Part shown: in pieces, positions 29,079 through 38,839 of the stretch
How positions within the stretch are numbered: the stretch's first letter is position 1
Layout of the letters: the number at the start of each line of letters is the position of its first letter
Source of the DNA: Burkholderiales bacterium LSUCC0115
GTDB lineage: Bacteria > Pseudomonadota > Gammaproteobacteria > Burkholderiales > Burkholderiaceae_A
Direction of reading: 5' to 3'
NCBI GenBank assembly: GCA_009646425.1
Contig: WJBW01000002.1
Location: 62,001-126,000 of the forward strand
DNA: 64,000 bases
Notes under the pieces: model-generated
What the model saw: only the letters and a program-made list of their open reading frames with translations
What the model was told of the DNA's origin: nothing
Database searches by the model: none
Position numbers and translations under genes: made by a program

Positions 29079-29363
29079 TCAGGCCACCAATGTGTATGAG
29101 ATGGACGATAGCCTGAGGCGAAGGCTTCCCACCGTCAAGAACGGGCCGAGACTGTCCTAGACGCTCCGCATCATTTCAAGGCGCCCCTCGCGCCGTGATA
29201 TTGAAAAATACTAGCTTCATAAAAAACTATATGTCACTGATTTTAAACATTTTTATATTATTTTGTTGCAGCGCACTTGCTTTTGGTGCATCGCGTCATT
29301 ACAGTTCATCTCATAGAAGTGCTGTGAACAAGTACGCTCAAACCCAAACCGAAAGGAAACACC
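29079..29363. other. 285-base intergenic region, partly very AT-rich
   Basis: This gap separates the leftward amidohydrolase from the rightward phasin. From about 29195 to 29280 it is strikingly AT-rich (runs such as TTTTTATATTATTTTG) against a GC-rich background. It ends in TTGTTGCAGCGCA. It must hold promoters in one or both directions, probably with an UP-like element for the phasin gene. I see no convincing paired -35/-10 boxes. Confidence 0.6.
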
Positions 29364-29927
29364 ATGATCTCCAACGCCGCTATCGCTGAAAAAGCTGTTG
29401 ATTCCGCCAAGCAAGCCCAAGCCGTTGCCATCCAGATGGCTGCCCGCTCGCTCGAGGCCGTCGAGAAGTACATCGAACTGAACCTGCAAGCTGCCAAAGC
29501 CAGCCTGGCTGACGTCGCAGAGACCTCTGCTGACCTGATGAAGGTCAAGGACGTCAACGAGCTCGCCGCTGCTGTCCAGGGTGTTGCTGCTCCTACCGCT
29601 GCCAAGGTTCAGTCTTATGGCCGCAATGTCTATGCCCTGAACACCGAAATCGCTGGCGAGTTTGCCAAGGTGGCCGAGGCCCAGATCGCTGCCGCCAACA
29701 AGCAGTTCGCTGCTGCCATCAACGACATGACCAAAAATGCACCCGCCGGTACCGAGGGCATGGTTGCTCTCGTGAAATCGGCCTTCGCTGCCTCGAACAC
29801 CGCTTTTGATGCCATCTCCAAGGCCACCGCTCAGGCCAAAGAAATGGTTGAGAGCAATGTTGAAGCTGCCGTGAAAGCTGGCGAAGCTGCCGTCGGCACC
29901 GCTACCAAGCGTCGCGCTGCCAAGTAA
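29364..29927 (+). CDS. phaP: Phasin family protein (polyhydroxyalkanoate granule coat)
   Basis: Phasins coat polyhydroxybutyrate granules and limit their size. This one has 187 residues, is almost all helical and Ala-rich, and begins MISNAAIAEKAVDSAKQAQA. The family core EAVEKYIELNLQAAKASLAD lies at about 31-50. The Ala/Lys-rich C terminus ending TKRRAAK is typical. The ribosome site AAAGGAAA is strong, a clear terminator follows, and codon use is highly biased, so it is probably abundant. No PHA synthase is in the window. Confidence 0.93.
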   Translation: MISNAAIAEKAVDSAKQAQAVAIQMAARSLEAVEKYIELNLQAAKASLADVAETSADLMKVKDVNELAAAVQGVAAPTAAKVQSYGRNVYALNTEIAGEFAKVAEAQIAAANKQFAAAINDMTKNAPAGTEGMVALVKSAFAASNTAFDAISKATAQAKEMVESNVEAAVKAGEAAVGTATKRRAAK

Positions 29928-29946
29928 GCTTTAAGCGATCCAAAAC

Positions 29947-29982
29947 AAAAACGCCGCAGGAGCAATCCTGTGGCGTTTTTTA
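29947..29982 (+). terminator. Intrinsic terminator after the phasin gene
   Basis: ACGCCGCAGGA pairs with TCCTGTGGCGT around a GCAA loop, with flanking A and T runs that extend the stem and form the T-tract. It begins about 20 bases after the stop. Confidence 0.9.
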
Positions 29983-30049
29983 TTGTTCTGCTTCAGAGTA
30001 GCCCGCAAACGAGTCCAAACTTTACTGTGCCATTGGCCAGGAGACTAGC

Positions 30050-30409
30050 TTGACGAGCCTATCACCTAGCATCGCCATCCTTTTAACCGTTGGACTGCTC
30101 GTCTTGTCCAACGTATTCATGACCTTCGCCTGGTATGGCCACCTGAAGAACCTAGCCACAGCCCCACTCTGGGTCGCCATTGGCGTGAGCTGGTCCATTG
30201 CCCTGCTGGAATATGCCTTACAGGTGCCCGCCAACCGGCTGGGCTACATGCACCTGAGCCTAGGGCAACTCAAGATCATGCAAGAGGTCATCACGCTATG
30301 CGTCTTTGTGCCCTTCTCCATGTACTACATGCAGCAGCCCTTTAAGCTCGACTATCTATGGGCTGGCCTGTGCCTGGTGGGCGCGGTCTACTTTATTTTT
30401 AGGAGCTAA
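30050..30409 (+). CDS. DMT-type DUF486 membrane protein
   Basis: This is a 119-residue protein with four predicted transmembrane helices (about 8-28, 35-55, 72-92 and 98-117). Conserved blocks are FMTFAWYGHLK (about 23-33) and VPANRLGYMHLSLGQLKIMQ (about 63-82), as in the DUF486 family of small drug/metabolite transporter relatives. The function is unknown. I chose the TTG at 30050 because AGGAGA lies about 6 bases before it; the next in-frame ATG would cut off most of the first helix. Confidence 0.85.
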   Translation: MTSLSPSIAILLTVGLLVLSNVFMTFAWYGHLKNLATAPLWVAIGVSWSIALLEYALQVPANRLGYMHLSLGQLKIMQEVITLCVFVPFSMYYMQQPFKLDYLWAGLCLVGAVYFIFRS

Positions 30410-30476
30410 CAGGGCGTGAGAGTCGTCGATACATGCTCAACTGACCCGTTTTCTGCCTGCGATCCAACACCAAGAT

Positions 30477-30552
30477 TGGCGTCCCCTAGGGGATTCGAAC
30501 CCCTGTACTCACCGTGAAAGGGTGATGTCCTAGGCCTCTAGACGAAGGGGAC
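30477..30552 (-). tRNA. tRNA-Glu, anticodon TTC
   Basis: This is a 76-base tRNA on the minus strand starting GTCCCCTTCGTCTAGAGGCC. The anticodon stem CACCC/GGGTG brackets TTTCACG-type loop bases with anticodon TTC. The T loop GTTCGAATC and an encoded 3' GCCA are present. It lies 36 bases downstream of tRNA-Ala(GGC) and is probably cut from the same precursor. Confidence 0.95.
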
Positions 30553-30588
30553 CCGTTGGACTGTTACAGCGTGTTTCTTTGGTGTGTT

Positions 30589-30664
<76 letters not shown>

Positions 30665-30683
30665 ATGCACCAAAGAATCCGAG

Positions 30684-30712
30684 ATGCTAATGGAATTCGA
30701 AATGCTTGTCCA
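30684..30712 (-). promoter_or_regulatory. Promoter of the tRNA-Ala–tRNA-Glu pair
   Basis: On the minus strand TGGACA (30707-30712), a 17-base spacer and TAGCAT (30684-30689) lie just ahead of tRNA-Ala(GGC). The predicted start is about 13 bases before the tRNA. Confidence 0.55.
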
Positions 30713-30758
30713 GTCGAGGCGACGCCGACAGCCCCCTGCGTGCTAGCATCAAGTCACC

Positions 30759-31613
30759 ATGACTGCTCAGCTGATCGACGGGCTCGCGCTGGCCCAGCAA
30801 ACACGCGCGCAGGTGGCCCAACGTGCCGCCGCCTTTGAACAAAAATCTGGCCGCAAGGCCGGCCTGACGGTTGTCCTGGTTGGGGAAAATCCCGCATCTC
30901 AGGTCTATGTCCGCAACAAGGTCAAGGCCTGCGAGGCGGCTGGCATGAAGAGTGAACTCATCATGCTGCCGGCTGATACCAGCCAGGCTGCCCTGCTCAC
31001 CAAAATTGACCAACTCAACGCCGACACCAGCGTCGACGGCATCCTGGTCCAACTCCCCTTGCCCTCCCAAATCGACAGCCACCGGGTGATCGAGGCGATT
31101 GCGGCCGACAAGGACGTCGACGGCTTTCATGTGGCCAACGCCGGTGCCCTGATGACTGGCGCGCCTCAGTTCACGCCCTGTACGCCCTATGGCGTCATGA
31201 AAATGCTGGAATCCATTGGCACACCGATCCGCGGGGCCCATGCAGTCATCGTGGGCGCCAGCAATATAGTCGGCAAGCCCATGGCCATGCTGCTGCTGGC
31301 CGCTGGCGCCACCGTCACCATCTGCAACAGCAAGACCCGCGACCTACCCGCCATGACCCGTCAAGCCGATATCCTGGTGGCCGCTGTGGGTAGACCAAAA
31401 CTCATTGACGCCAGCATGGTCAAACCCGGTGCCGTGGTCATCGATGTTGGCATCAACCGACTCGATGACGGCAAGCTGGCTGGCGATGTCGACTTTGAAT
31501 CCGTCAAACCCGTGGCAGGGGCCATCACCCCGGTGCCCGGCGGCGTCGGACCCATGACCATCGCCATGCTCTTGGTCAACACCATGGAATCTGCTGAAAG
31601 AAGACTCGTATGA
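30759..31613 (+). CDS. folD: Methylene-THF dehydrogenase / cyclohydrolase
   Basis: This bifunctional enzyme of one-carbon metabolism oxidises 5,10-methylene-THF and hydrolyses the product to 10-formyl-THF. It has 284 residues, full length. Signatures are the active-site stretch [13 protein letters not shown] with the catalytic Lys (about 49-61), [14 protein letters not shown] near 90, the NADP loop [17 protein letters not shown] near 163, and the ending [15 protein letters not shown]. It overlaps the next gene by four bases (ATGA). Confidence 0.97.
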   Translation: MTAQLIDGLALAQQTRAQVAQRAAAFEQKSGRKAGLTVVLVGENPASQVYVRNKVKACEAAGMKSELIMLPADTSQAALLTKIDQLNADTSVDGILVQLPLPSQIDSHRVIEAIAADKDVDGFHVANAGALMTGAPQFTPCTPYGVMKMLESIGTPIRGAHAVIVGASNIVGKPMAMLLLAAGATVTICNSKTRDLPAMTRQADILVAAVGRPKLIDASMVKPGAVVIDVGINRLDDGKLAGDVDFESVKPVAGAITPVPGGVGPMTIAMLLVNTMESAERRLV

Positions 31614-33727
31614 ACGCTCCTGTCCTTCGTCCCGAAATCGCCGCCCTGCTGGCCGTTGAACAGCCACCACGCTACGACGGTCTCACCCCCGACAACTGCT
31701 CTGCAGCGGTGGACCAGTTCATCGCTGCAGCCCGTCAGACCCTGGAACAAGTGGTCACCGACCAAACGCCCGACACCTGGGCTGCCGTGATGGCTCCCCT
31801 GACCAGTGCCACCGAGCAGCTCTCGCGCACCTGGTCGGCCGTTCATCACCTCAACGGCGTCATGGACAGCCCCGAATGGCGTGAGTTGACCAACAGCAAG
31901 CTGGAGGCCGTCACCGGCTTCTGGTCTGAGGTGGCCCAGGATGAGCGGCTTTTTGCCAAGATGAAGCGCGTTGCCAGCAGCCCAGATGTCAAAGGCCGGC
32001 CCGCCCGTGAGCAGGCCCTGGCCCATGCCCTGCGGGACTTCAAGCTGGGCGGTGCAGAGCTGTCCGCCGACCAGAAACCCATTTTTGCCAAGCAGTCCAC
32101 CCGGCTGGCCCAGCTCTCACAGAAGTTCTCCGAGCAACTGCTCGACAGCACCAATGCCTCCGTCGTCACCATCACCGACGAGTCCAGACTCGATGGCCTG
32201 CCCGAGCATGTCGTAGCCGCCGCGAAGGCCGAGGCCGACAAACGGGGGGTGAGCGGCTACGTGCTCACCCTGCAGCAACCCAGCCTGGTGCCCTGTCTGC
32301 AGTTCGCCAAGGACCGCGCCCTTCGCGAGGAGCTCTATGGCCTGCAGGCCCGGCGCGCCTCTGAGTTGGCCGCCGAAGGCCCCAGCCACGACAACACGCC
32401 GGTCATGGGCGAGATCCTCGCCCTGCGTCAGCGTCAGGCTCGGCTGCTGGGCTTTGGCAGCTCAGCGGAACTATCGCTGGCTTCAAAGATGGCCGACAGC
32501 CCTCAGCAGGTCATCGACTTTCTGCAAGACCTGGCCAAGCGCGCTCGTCCCAGTGCTGAGCAAGATCTCGCTGAATTGCGCGCCTTTGCCGCCAAGGAAT
32601 TGGGCATTGCAGACCTGCAACCCTGGGATGTCTCTTACGCCAGCGAGCAGCTTCGTCAGGCGCGTTATAACTTTTCAGAGGACGAGGTCCGCCAGTACTT
32701 TCAGTTGCCCAATGTGCTGACCGGTCTGTTTGGCCTGGTCAAGCGGCTCTTTGGTGTTCAGATTCAGCCAGCAGCCGAGCAGGCCAAGACTGCCATCTGG
32801 CATCCAGACGTTCAGCTCTTTGCCGTCTACCGAGACGATCGCTGCATTGGACATCTGTTCCTAGACCTCTACGCCCGTTCCACCAAACGCGGTGGGGCCT
32901 GGATGGATGACAGCCGTGGCCGTCGCATCAGCGGCAGCACCCTGCAGACTCCCGTCGCTCTGCTGACCTGCAACTTTGCCGCGCCCACCAGTGACTCGCC
33001 CACGACACTCAGCCACGACGATGTCATCACCCTGTTCCACGAGTTTGGTCACGGCCTGCACCACCTGCTCACCGAGGTCGACGAACTCGAGGTCAGTGGC
33101 ATCAATGGCGTGGAGTGGGACGCCGTGGAACTGCCTAGTCAGTTCATGGAGAACTTCTGCTGGGAGTGGGCCAACCTGCAGGCCATGACCGCCCACACCA
33201 AGACCGGCGAGTCTCTGCCGCGCGACCTCTACGACAAGATGGTGGCCGCCCGTAACTTTCAGAGCGGGCTCTTCATGCTGCGTCAGATCGAGTTCTCGCT
33301 CTTTGACATCCTGATCCACCAGAGCACAGCAGACCTGGCCGACATCGACACAGAGGATGCCGCGGCTGTGTTGGCCGCAGGCCAACGCATCATGCAGATT
33401 CTGAACACCGTGCGTGATGAAGTCGCTGTGATCAAGCCTCCAGCCTTCAATCGATTTGCGCAGAGTTTTAGCCACATCTTTGCCGGAGGCTACGCGGCCG
33501 GCTACTACAGCTACAAGTGGGCCGAGGTGCTGTCAGCCGATGCCTACGCCGCCTTTGAGGAAGTCGGTGAACAGGCCTACGACCAGGTCGGCGCTCGATT
33601 CCTAGCCGAGATTCTCTCGCGCGGTGGGTCCCGGCCGGCCATGGCCTCATTCAAGGCCTTCCGAGGCCGCGAGCCGTCCATCGAGCCTTTGCTTCGTCAC
33701 AATGGCCTGACCCAGGCAGCCGCCTGA
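31610..33727 (+). CDS. prlC: Oligopeptidase A (M3 family metallopeptidase)
   Basis: This cytoplasmic zinc peptidase degrades short peptides, including cleaved signal peptides. It has 705 residues. The zinc site [11 protein letters not shown] is at about residues 476-486, with the third ligand Glu expected in the following [10 protein letters not shown] region. The substrate-contact block [20 protein letters not shown] lies near 624. The start overlaps folD, so it is translationally coupled. It belongs to the PrlC/oligopeptidase A branch rather than dipeptidyl carboxypeptidase Dcp, judged from overall resemblance only. Confidence 0.92.
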   Translation: MNAPVLRPEIAALLAVEQPPRYDGLTPDNCSAAVDQFIAAARQTLEQVVTDQTPDTWAAVMAPLTSATEQLSRTWSAVHHLNGVMDSPEWRELTNSKLEAVTGFWSEVAQDERLFAKMKRVASSPDVKGRPAREQALAHALRDFKLGGAELSADQKPIFAKQSTRLAQLSQKFSEQLLDSTNASVVTITDESRLDGLPEHVVAAAKAEADKRGVSGYVLTLQQPSLVPCLQFAKDRALREELYGLQARRASELAAEGPSHDNTPVMGEILALRQRQARLLGFGSSAELSLASKMADSPQQVIDFLQDLAKRARPSAEQDLAELRAFAAKELGIADLQPWDVSYASEQLRQARYNFSEDEVRQYFQLPNVLTGLFGLVKRLFGVQIQPAAEQAKTAIWHPDVQLFAVYRDDRCIGHLFLDLYARSTKRGGAWMDDSRGRRISGSTLQTPVALLTCNFAAPTSDSPTTLSHDDVITLFHEFGHGLHHLLTEVDELEVSGINGVEWDAVELPSQFMENFCWEWANLQAMTAHTKTGESLPRDLYDKMVAARNFQSGLFMLRQIEFSLFDILIHQSTADLADIDTEDAAAVLAAGQRIMQILNTVRDEVAVIKPPAFNRFAQSFSHIFAGGYAAGYYSYKWAEVLSADAYAAFEEVGEQAYDQVGARFLAEILSRGGSRPAMASFKAFRGREPSIEPLLRHNGLTQAAA

Positions 33728-33749
33728 TGTCCGGGGCTGCAACGCGCTC

Positions 33750-34415
33750 GTGAAGCCGGCGGTTGTTCTACTCAGTGGCGGGTTGGATTCGTCCACCTGC
33801 CTGGCCCTGGCCAGGTCCCAGGGCTTTGACTGCCATGCCCTGTCCTTTGACTATGGCCAGCGTCAACGTCAGGAGCTGGCAGCGGCCCAAGCGGTGGCCC
33901 AGACCATCGGCGTGGCCAGCCATCGCATCTTGAACCTGGACATGCGAGCCATTGGTGGTTCAGCCCTCACCAGCGACATGGCCGTGCCCAAGCACCGCAG
34001 TGCTGACGAGATAGGCCATGGCATCCCGGTGACCTATGTACCGGCCCGAAACACCATCTTTCTAAGCTACGCCCTGGGCCTGGCCGAGGTGCTCAAAGCC
34101 AATGACATTTTTATTGGTGTGAACGCACTGGACTACAGCGGCTACCCAGACTGCAGACCAGCTTTCATCCAGGCCTTTCAGACCATGGCCAACCTGGCCA
34201 CAGCAGCCGGCGTGAGTGGCCAGTCGCCCATGACCATCCACACCCCGCTCATCGACATGACCAAGGCCCAGATCGTCCGCACGGCACTCGAAGTTGGCCT
34301 GGACATCGACATGACCTTCAGCTGTTATGACCCTTCCGCCGATGGCGAGCCCTGCGGGGCCTGCGATGCCTGCCTGCTAAGGGCCAAGGGCATTGCCGAG
34401 GCACAGTCCACATGA
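33750..34415 (+). CDS. queC: 7-cyano-7-deazaguanine synthase
   Basis: QueC turns 7-carboxy-7-deazaguanine into preQ0 in queuosine synthesis. It has 221 residues. The ATP-pyrophosphatase loop [15 protein letters not shown] is at about residues 7-21. The zinc-binding cysteines lie at the C terminus in [20 protein letters not shown]. The start is GTG at 33750; the ATG at 33727 is out of frame. The stop overlaps xth by four bases. No other queuosine gene is in the window. Confidence 0.95.
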   Translation: MKPAVVLLSGGLDSSTCLALARSQGFDCHALSFDYGQRQRQELAAAQAVAQTIGVASHRILNLDMRAIGGSALTSDMAVPKHRSADEIGHGIPVTYVPARNTIFLSYALGLAEVLKANDIFIGVNALDYSGYPDCRPAFIQAFQTMANLATAAGVSGQSPMTIHTPLIDMTKAQIVRTALEVGLDIDMTFSCYDPSADGEPCGACDACLLRAKGIAEAQST

Positions 34416-35209
34416 CACGACTGGCCTCCTGGAATCTCAATTCACTCAAGGTTCGGCTGCCGCATCTGCTCGATTGGCTGGCCACCGAGAAGCCCGATGT
34501 GATCGGCCTGCAGGAACTCAAACTGGTCGACGAAAAATTCCCACGCGACCAAATCGAAGCCTCTGGCTACGACTGCTACTTTGCCGGCCAGCCGACCTAC
34601 AACGGTGTGGCCATTCTGACCAGACGAGAGACCGTTGCGTCAGTGGAAGATGTGAGGGTCAACGACCCGCGCCTGCCCGATGACCAGAAACGCCTGATCG
34701 CAGCCACGCTGGGCTTCAAGAACGGCACGAGTCTTCGGTTTGTTAACGGGTACATGCCCAACGGCAGCGAGGTGGGCAGCGAGAAGTACGCCTACAAGCT
34801 CGCCTGGTTTGCAGCCCTGACCGAGCGTCTGCGAGAAGAGCTCGCCCATCACCCTGCCCTGGCCCTGGTGGGTGACTTCAACATCGCCCCCGCTGATCTG
34901 GACGTCCACGATCCCAAGGCTTGGTACGAAAAGATTCTCTGCTCCACACCGGAGCGAGAAGCCTTTCAAGCCCTGATCGATCTGGGTCTGACCGACAGCT
35001 TCCGACACCATCACCCCGAGCTTGAGAAGGCCTTCAGCTGGTGGGACTACCGAATGGCAGGCTTTCGTCGCAACCTGGGCCTTCGCATCGATCACATCCT
35101 GCTCACAGAGCCCTTGCTGGCCCAGTGCAACGCCGCTGGCATCGACAAGACCTCACGTGCCCTGGAGCAGCCATCGGACCATGCCCCGGTCTGGGCGAAT
35201 TTGATCTAG
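34412..35209 (+). CDS. xth: Exodeoxyribonuclease III
   Basis: This is an AP endonuclease and 3' exonuclease of base-excision repair. It has 265 residues. Catalytic motifs are [12 protein letters not shown] (about 5-16), [12 protein letters not shown] with the metal-binding Glu (about 32-43), [16 protein letters not shown] (about 152-167), and the ending [10 protein letters not shown] then PSDHAPVW. The start overlaps queC (ATGA). Nothing odd was seen. Confidence 0.96.
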   Translation: MTRLASWNLNSLKVRLPHLLDWLATEKPDVIGLQELKLVDEKFPRDQIEASGYDCYFAGQPTYNGVAILTRRETVASVEDVRVNDPRLPDDQKRLIAATLGFKNGTSLRFVNGYMPNGSEVGSEKYAYKLAWFAALTERLREELAHHPALALVGDFNIAPADLDVHDPKAWYEKILCSTPEREAFQALIDLGLTDSFRHHHPELEKAFSWWDYRMAGFRRNLGLRIDHILLTEPLLAQCNAAGIDKTSRALEQPSDHAPVWANLI

Positions 35210-35212
35210 CCC

Positions 35213-35237
35213 AAGGTCGGGGCCCAACCCTGGCCTT
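35213..35237 (+). terminator. Possible hairpin end of the folD–xth transcript
   Basis: Right after the xth stop, AAGGTCGGGG pairs with CCCTGGCCTT (two G-U pairs) around a short loop. No T-tract follows, and the hairpin ends 12 bases before the next gene, so it may be only partly effective. Confidence 0.3.
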
Positions 35238-35249
35238 ACACTGCCTGCT

Positions 35250-35996
35250 GTGAACTTTCCTGTTTCTGCCCTGTTGATCGGCCTGTGGTCCTCGGCCCAC
35301 TGTCTGGCCATGTGTGGCGGCCTGGCCATTGCCGCTGGCCAAAACACACGGGGTCGTCGATGGACCGACGGCCTGCAGATGCTCATCTGGCAATTGGGCC
35401 GTGTAGGCAGTTACGGACTGATGGGACTCCTAGCAGGTGGCTTTGGCGGGTTCTTCTTAAGCCTAGGACCGGTTGAACTGACCCAGCGCATCGCCATGGT
35501 CTTGGCCAATCTGCTGCTGATTGGCCTGGGCCTGCACTTGGCCAGGGTCTCAAGCACCATTCTGGTCTTGGAGCGCATGGGTCAGATCGTCTGGCAATTC
35601 ATCGCACCGTTGGCGCAAAAGACCCTGGTGCCGGTTCGATTTGATGGGGTCTTGCCAGCGCCACCCATCTGGATGGACTGGCTGCGCAGCCTGCGAGCGG
35701 GACTGCTCTGGGGCTGGCTGCCCTGTGGCCTGACGACCAGCATGGTGGTGACCGCTGCCGTATCTGGCTCTTCACAGTCCGGCGCGCTGTGGATGGTCGC
35801 CTTTGGGCTGGGCACCATCCCTGCGCTGTGGCTGACCGCCATGGCCTCGTCTCAGCTCGCTCGATTCATTCGACACGATGGTTTTCGTCTGACCATGGGA
35901 TGGCTGATGATCGCCTTCGGCCTCTGGGGCCTGGCCCGCGCCCTGCAACTGGTATCCGTGCCCTGGCTAGACGCCTTTTGCATCACGGTCCGGTAA
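35250..35996 (+). CDS. TauE/SafE-family protein at the cbb3 locus
   Basis: This is a 248-residue inner-membrane protein with about six helices. The N terminus has SSAHCLAMCGGLAIA (about residues 14-28), the His-Cys-Cys motif seen in the heavy-metal-associated branch of this family. A second cysteine motif, GLLWGWLPCGLTTSM, is near 150-164. Members of this branch sit next to ccoI/ccoS in many bacteria, and copper supply to cbb3 oxidase is the likely role. The start is GTG. The link to copper rests on context and motif, not direct proof. Confidence 0.85.
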   Translation: MNFPVSALLIGLWSSAHCLAMCGGLAIAAGQNTRGRRWTDGLQMLIWQLGRVGSYGLMGLLAGGFGGFFLSLGPVELTQRIAMVLANLLLIGLGLHLARVSSTILVLERMGQIVWQFIAPLAQKTLVPVRFDGVLPAPPIWMDWLRSLRAGLLWGWLPCGLTTSMVVTAAVSGSSQSGALWMVAFGLGTIPALWLTAMASSQLARFIRHDGFRLTMGWLMIAFGLWGLARALQLVSVPWLDAFCITVR

Positions 35997-36008
35997 ACAG
36001 CCTGAACC

Positions 36009-38462
36009 ATGCAGACCGACAGACCCCTTAGCCTGCGCTGCTTTCATTGCGGTGAGCCGGTCCCCAACAACACCCACTGGACAACTCGCATAGACGGCAC
36101 CGACCAGCCCATGTGCTGTCTGGGCTGTCAGGCCGTGGCCCAGGCCATCGTGGATGCCGGTGCGCAGGTCTACTACAAACAGCGAACGGTGACGGGTGTC
36201 GATCAGCAGATGCTGGACCAGCTCTCGCCATGGGCCACCCTGATTGAGGATCCCGCCTGGGCCGCCCGACATGTGCAGACCAGTGCCAGTGCCACAGCCA
36301 GCCCTACCGACAAGATCTCAACCACCACACTGGCCATTGAGGGTCTGCGATGTGGGGCCTGTGCCTGGCTGATCGAAAAAATTCTCTATGCGCAGCCGGG
36401 GGTACTCTCTGCCGCGGCCAATGCCACCAGCGCTCGGCTAACCCTGCGCTGGCGGCCCGAGCTCACAAACCTGAAAACCCTGGGCCAGACGCTTCTGAGG
36501 TATGGCTATGCCATGTTGCCGATTGGCTCAACGGCATTAGAGCAGCAACGTCAGGCCCAGACTCGCACCAGCAACCGCAGACTCTTCGTGGCCGGACTGG
36601 CAGCCGCTCAGGTGATGATGCTGGCCACCCCGGAGTACACCGCCTTTGATGAATTAGAGCCGAGCACCATCGTCATGCTCCGGCTGGCCGCTCTGATCAT
36701 CACCCTGCCCACCTTGCTCTACGCTGGGGCGCCCTTCTTTTCATCAGCCCTACGCGCCATTCGGCTGAGACAGGTCAACATGGACGTGCCCATCTCCATC
36801 GGCCTGCTGCTGGCCTTCTTTGGGAGCTTGGCGGCCTCTTGGATGCAGGCCCGACACGTCTACTTCGATTCGGTCTGTATGTTCCTGTTCTTTGTGCTGG
36901 GCGCTCGCTCGATTGAACAGCTCATCACCAAGCGGGCCCTGGCCAAACGCGAGCGCATGGCGCTGCAGACGCCCTTGCTGGCCAACCGTCTGTTGCCGGC
37001 ACCCGGACAGGTGCCAGCCTGGCAACTGCAACCGGGCGATGTGATCGAGGTTGCCAGTGGCCAGGCCTTTGCCGCCGATGCCGAACTCATCGACCACGCC
37101 ACCGAACTGGATTTGTCCTCACTCACTGGCGAGCTCACCCCAGTCAGCCTGGCAGTGGGCCAGCGATGTCCAGAGGGCGCCATCAACCTGGGCGTGAGTG
37201 TCCGGGCGCGTGTGCTGACCGATGCAGCCGCAGGCTCACTGGCACGGCTCTCACAACTGGCAGAGCAGGCGGCTGCCCAACGCCCCCAATGGACCCAGTG
37301 GGCCGACCGGGTGGCAGCCCATTTCACCGTTGGTCTCTTGAGCCTGGCCGCAGTCGTTCTTGGCCTTCACCTGTGGCTGGGCCACCCGGTTGAAGTCTGG
37401 CTGCCCACGCTGGTGGCCGTGTTGGTTGTCTCTTGTCCCTGCGCCTTGTCAGTTGCGGGCCCCGCTGCCTATGCGGCCTCCCTGGCAGGACTCTTGGAGC
37501 GCGGAATCGTGCTGGCCAACCCGACGGTCATCCAGACCAGCTGGCGTCTCACCGATGTGGTCTTTGACAAGACCGGAACGCTCACCCAGCCAGCAGAGGC
37601 CCAGATTGTCTCCAGCAGTCAAGAACACTGGCCGCTGTTGGCGGCTCTGACGCGACACAACCACCATCCATTGGCCCAGGCCATCTACCGCCAAGCCATG
37701 CGCCGCCAGGCCGCCGGTCAGACTGAGCCGCCCCTGACGCAGGTGCAAGCGATGGCAGGGCTTGGCATCCAGGCCACGCTCGGTGACCAGCAGATCCGAT
37801 TGGGCTCGGCCTCCTTCGTGACCTCGGGTGCTCAGCCAACAGGGCTATCCAGCCTAGACCGCAAGGCCAGTGTGTTTCTAGCCATCGATGGCCAGCTGCT
37901 GGCCTCACTGGCCTTTGAGGACAGCCCACGAGACGACAGCCAAGCCGTCTTGAACGAGCTACGCGGACAAGGCCTTCAGACCTGGCTCATGAGTGGTGAC
38001 ACGCCAGATCGGGTGAGGCAATTGGGCGCGCAGCTTGGCTTTTCACCGGACCATGTATTTGCCACCTGCTCACCGGATGACAAACAAGCCCGGCTCAAAG
38101 CCTTGCAGGCCAAAGGGCGTGTGCTGGCCATGGTCGGCGATGGCATCAACGATGCGCCCGTGCTCGCCCAGGCGGACCTCTCGATCGCCGTGGCCGGCAG
38201 CGCGCCGCTGGCCCTTCAGCGGGCGGACTGCTACCTTCTAGCCCCAAGGCTCAGCGGCGTCAGCAGCCTGCTGCAGGTCGCGCAGAGGACGCGGGTGATT
38301 CTGAGGCAGAACATCACCTGGGCGATCGGATACAACCTGCTGGCCATTCCGGCAGCCGCCCTGGGTTATCTGCCCCCGGTCTGGGCCGCCTTGGGCATGG
38401 CCAGTTCCTCGCTGATTGTCATGATCAATGCCGCTAGACTGCTGCCCAAACATCCCAGCTAA
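36009..38462 (+). CDS. ccoI: Copper-transporting P1B-type ATPase for cbb3 assembly
   Basis: This copper pump is needed to assemble the CuB site of cbb3 oxidase (also FixI or CopA2). It has 817 residues. A Cys-rich N-terminal unit (CFHCGEP, then CCLGCQAV, residues 10-45) precedes an HMA domain with GLRCGACAWLIEK near 113. About eight helices follow. The ion-path SCPCALSVAGPAAYAA is near 475, the phosphorylation site DKTGTLT near 519, HNHHPLAQA near 553 and GDGINDAPVLAQAD near 709. It follows the TauE-like gene by 12 bases. Confidence 0.95.
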   Translation: MQTDRPLSLRCFHCGEPVPNNTHWTTRIDGTDQPMCCLGCQAVAQAIVDAGAQVYYKQRTVTGVDQQMLDQLSPWATLIEDPAWAARHVQTSASATASPTDKISTTTLAIEGLRCGACAWLIEKILYAQPGVLSAAANATSARLTLRWRPELTNLKTLGQTLLRYGYAMLPIGSTALEQQRQAQTRTSNRRLFVAGLAAAQVMMLATPEYTAFDELEPSTIVMLRLAALIITLPTLLYAGAPFFSSALRAIRLRQVNMDVPISIGLLLAFFGSLAASWMQARHVYFDSVCMFLFFVLGARSIEQLITKRALAKRERMALQTPLLANRLLPAPGQVPAWQLQPGDVIEVASGQAFAADAELIDHATELDLSSLTGELTPVSLAVGQRCPEGAINLGVSVRARVLTDAAAGSLARLSQLAEQAAAQRPQWTQWADRVAAHFTVGLLSLAAVVLGLHLWLGHPVEVWLPTLVAVLVVSCPCALSVAGPAAYAASLAGLLERGIVLANPTVIQTSWRLTDVVFDKTGTLTQPAEAQIVSSSQEHWPLLAALTRHNHHPLAQAIYRQAMRRQAAGQTEPPLTQVQAMAGLGIQATLGDQQIRLGSASFVTSGAQPTGLSSLDRKASVFLAIDGQLLASLAFEDSPRDDSQAVLNELRGQGLQTWLMSGDTPDRVRQLGAQLGFSPDHVFATCSPDDKQARLKALQAKGRVLAMVGDGINDAPVLAQADLSIAVAGSAPLALQRADCYLLAPRLSGVSSLLQVAQRTRVILRQNITWAIGYNLLAIPAAALGYLPPVWAALGMASSSLIVMINAARLLPKHPS

Positions 38463-38465
38463 GAC

Positions 38466-38678
38466 ATGGAAATTCTCGGCCTTCTGATCTTTATCAGCCT
38501 GATCGTCATTGCGATCGTGATCTGGCTGTTTTTCAAAATGTCGTCATCAGGACAATTCGACGACCTGGAGGCCCCGGGACGCCGCATCCTGATGGACGAC
38601 GACAGCGGCGTGCCCCCGGAGGCAGCAAAGACAACCCATCGGCACTCAGCCCCCACTCAAAACGACCAGCAGAACTAA
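38466..38678 (+). CDS. ccoS: cbb3 oxidase assembly protein CcoS
   Basis: This is a 70-residue single-helix membrane protein needed for cofactor insertion into cbb3 oxidase. It begins MEILGLLIFISLIVIAIVIW. The conserved SGQFDDLEAPGRRILMDDD (about 28-46) follows the helix. The tail is longer than usual and hydrophilic. It starts 3 bases after the ccoI stop. Confidence 0.93.
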   Translation: MEILGLLIFISLIVIAIVIWLFFKMSSSGQFDDLEAPGRRILMDDDSGVPPEAAKTTHRHSAPTQNDQQN

Positions 38679-38767
38679 CCCCTCCGGGCCCAGGCACCCA
38701 GTTTTCGAAGTCCTGTCCTAGACAACTAATGGTTGTAACCAAGCGCTAGACTCGGGTTTTCCCATAT

Positions 38768-38781
38768 TTGATGAAGATCAA
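38768..38781 (+). promoter_or_regulatory. FNR/Anr box upstream of ccoN
   Basis: TTGATGAAGATCAA is a perfect match to the FNR/Anr consensus TTGAT-N4-ATCAA. Its centre (38774.5) lies about 41.5 bases before the start predicted from the -10 box at 38804, the class II activator position. It points to oxygen-limited induction of the oxidase genes. Confidence 0.9.
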
Positions 38782-38803
38782 GGCGAATATGCGGACAAAG
38801 GCA

Positions 38804-38809
38804 TAAAGT
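38804..38809 (+). promoter_or_regulatory. -10 box of the ccoNOQP promoter
   Basis: TAAAGT is a fair sigma-70 -10 element. There is no good -35 box at the matching place, as expected where FNR/Anr overlaps that position. The predicted start is near 38816, about 24 bases before the ccoN ATG. Confidence 0.55.
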
Positions 38810-38839
38810 GCCTAAACTCATTCTAGGGGGGTTGTATCC

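Noticed and set aside
29195-29389. A 64-codon plus-strand frame with a signal-like hydrophobic segment just before the phasin gene.
   Set aside because: It lies in the AT-rich promoter region, overlaps the phasin start out of frame and has no ribosome site; the hydrophobicity follows from AT-rich codons.
38740-38760. Short inverted repeat TGGTT-GT-AACCA upstream of the FNR box.
   Set aside because: A 5-base repeat with a 2-base centre is common by chance, and it fits no regulator I know.
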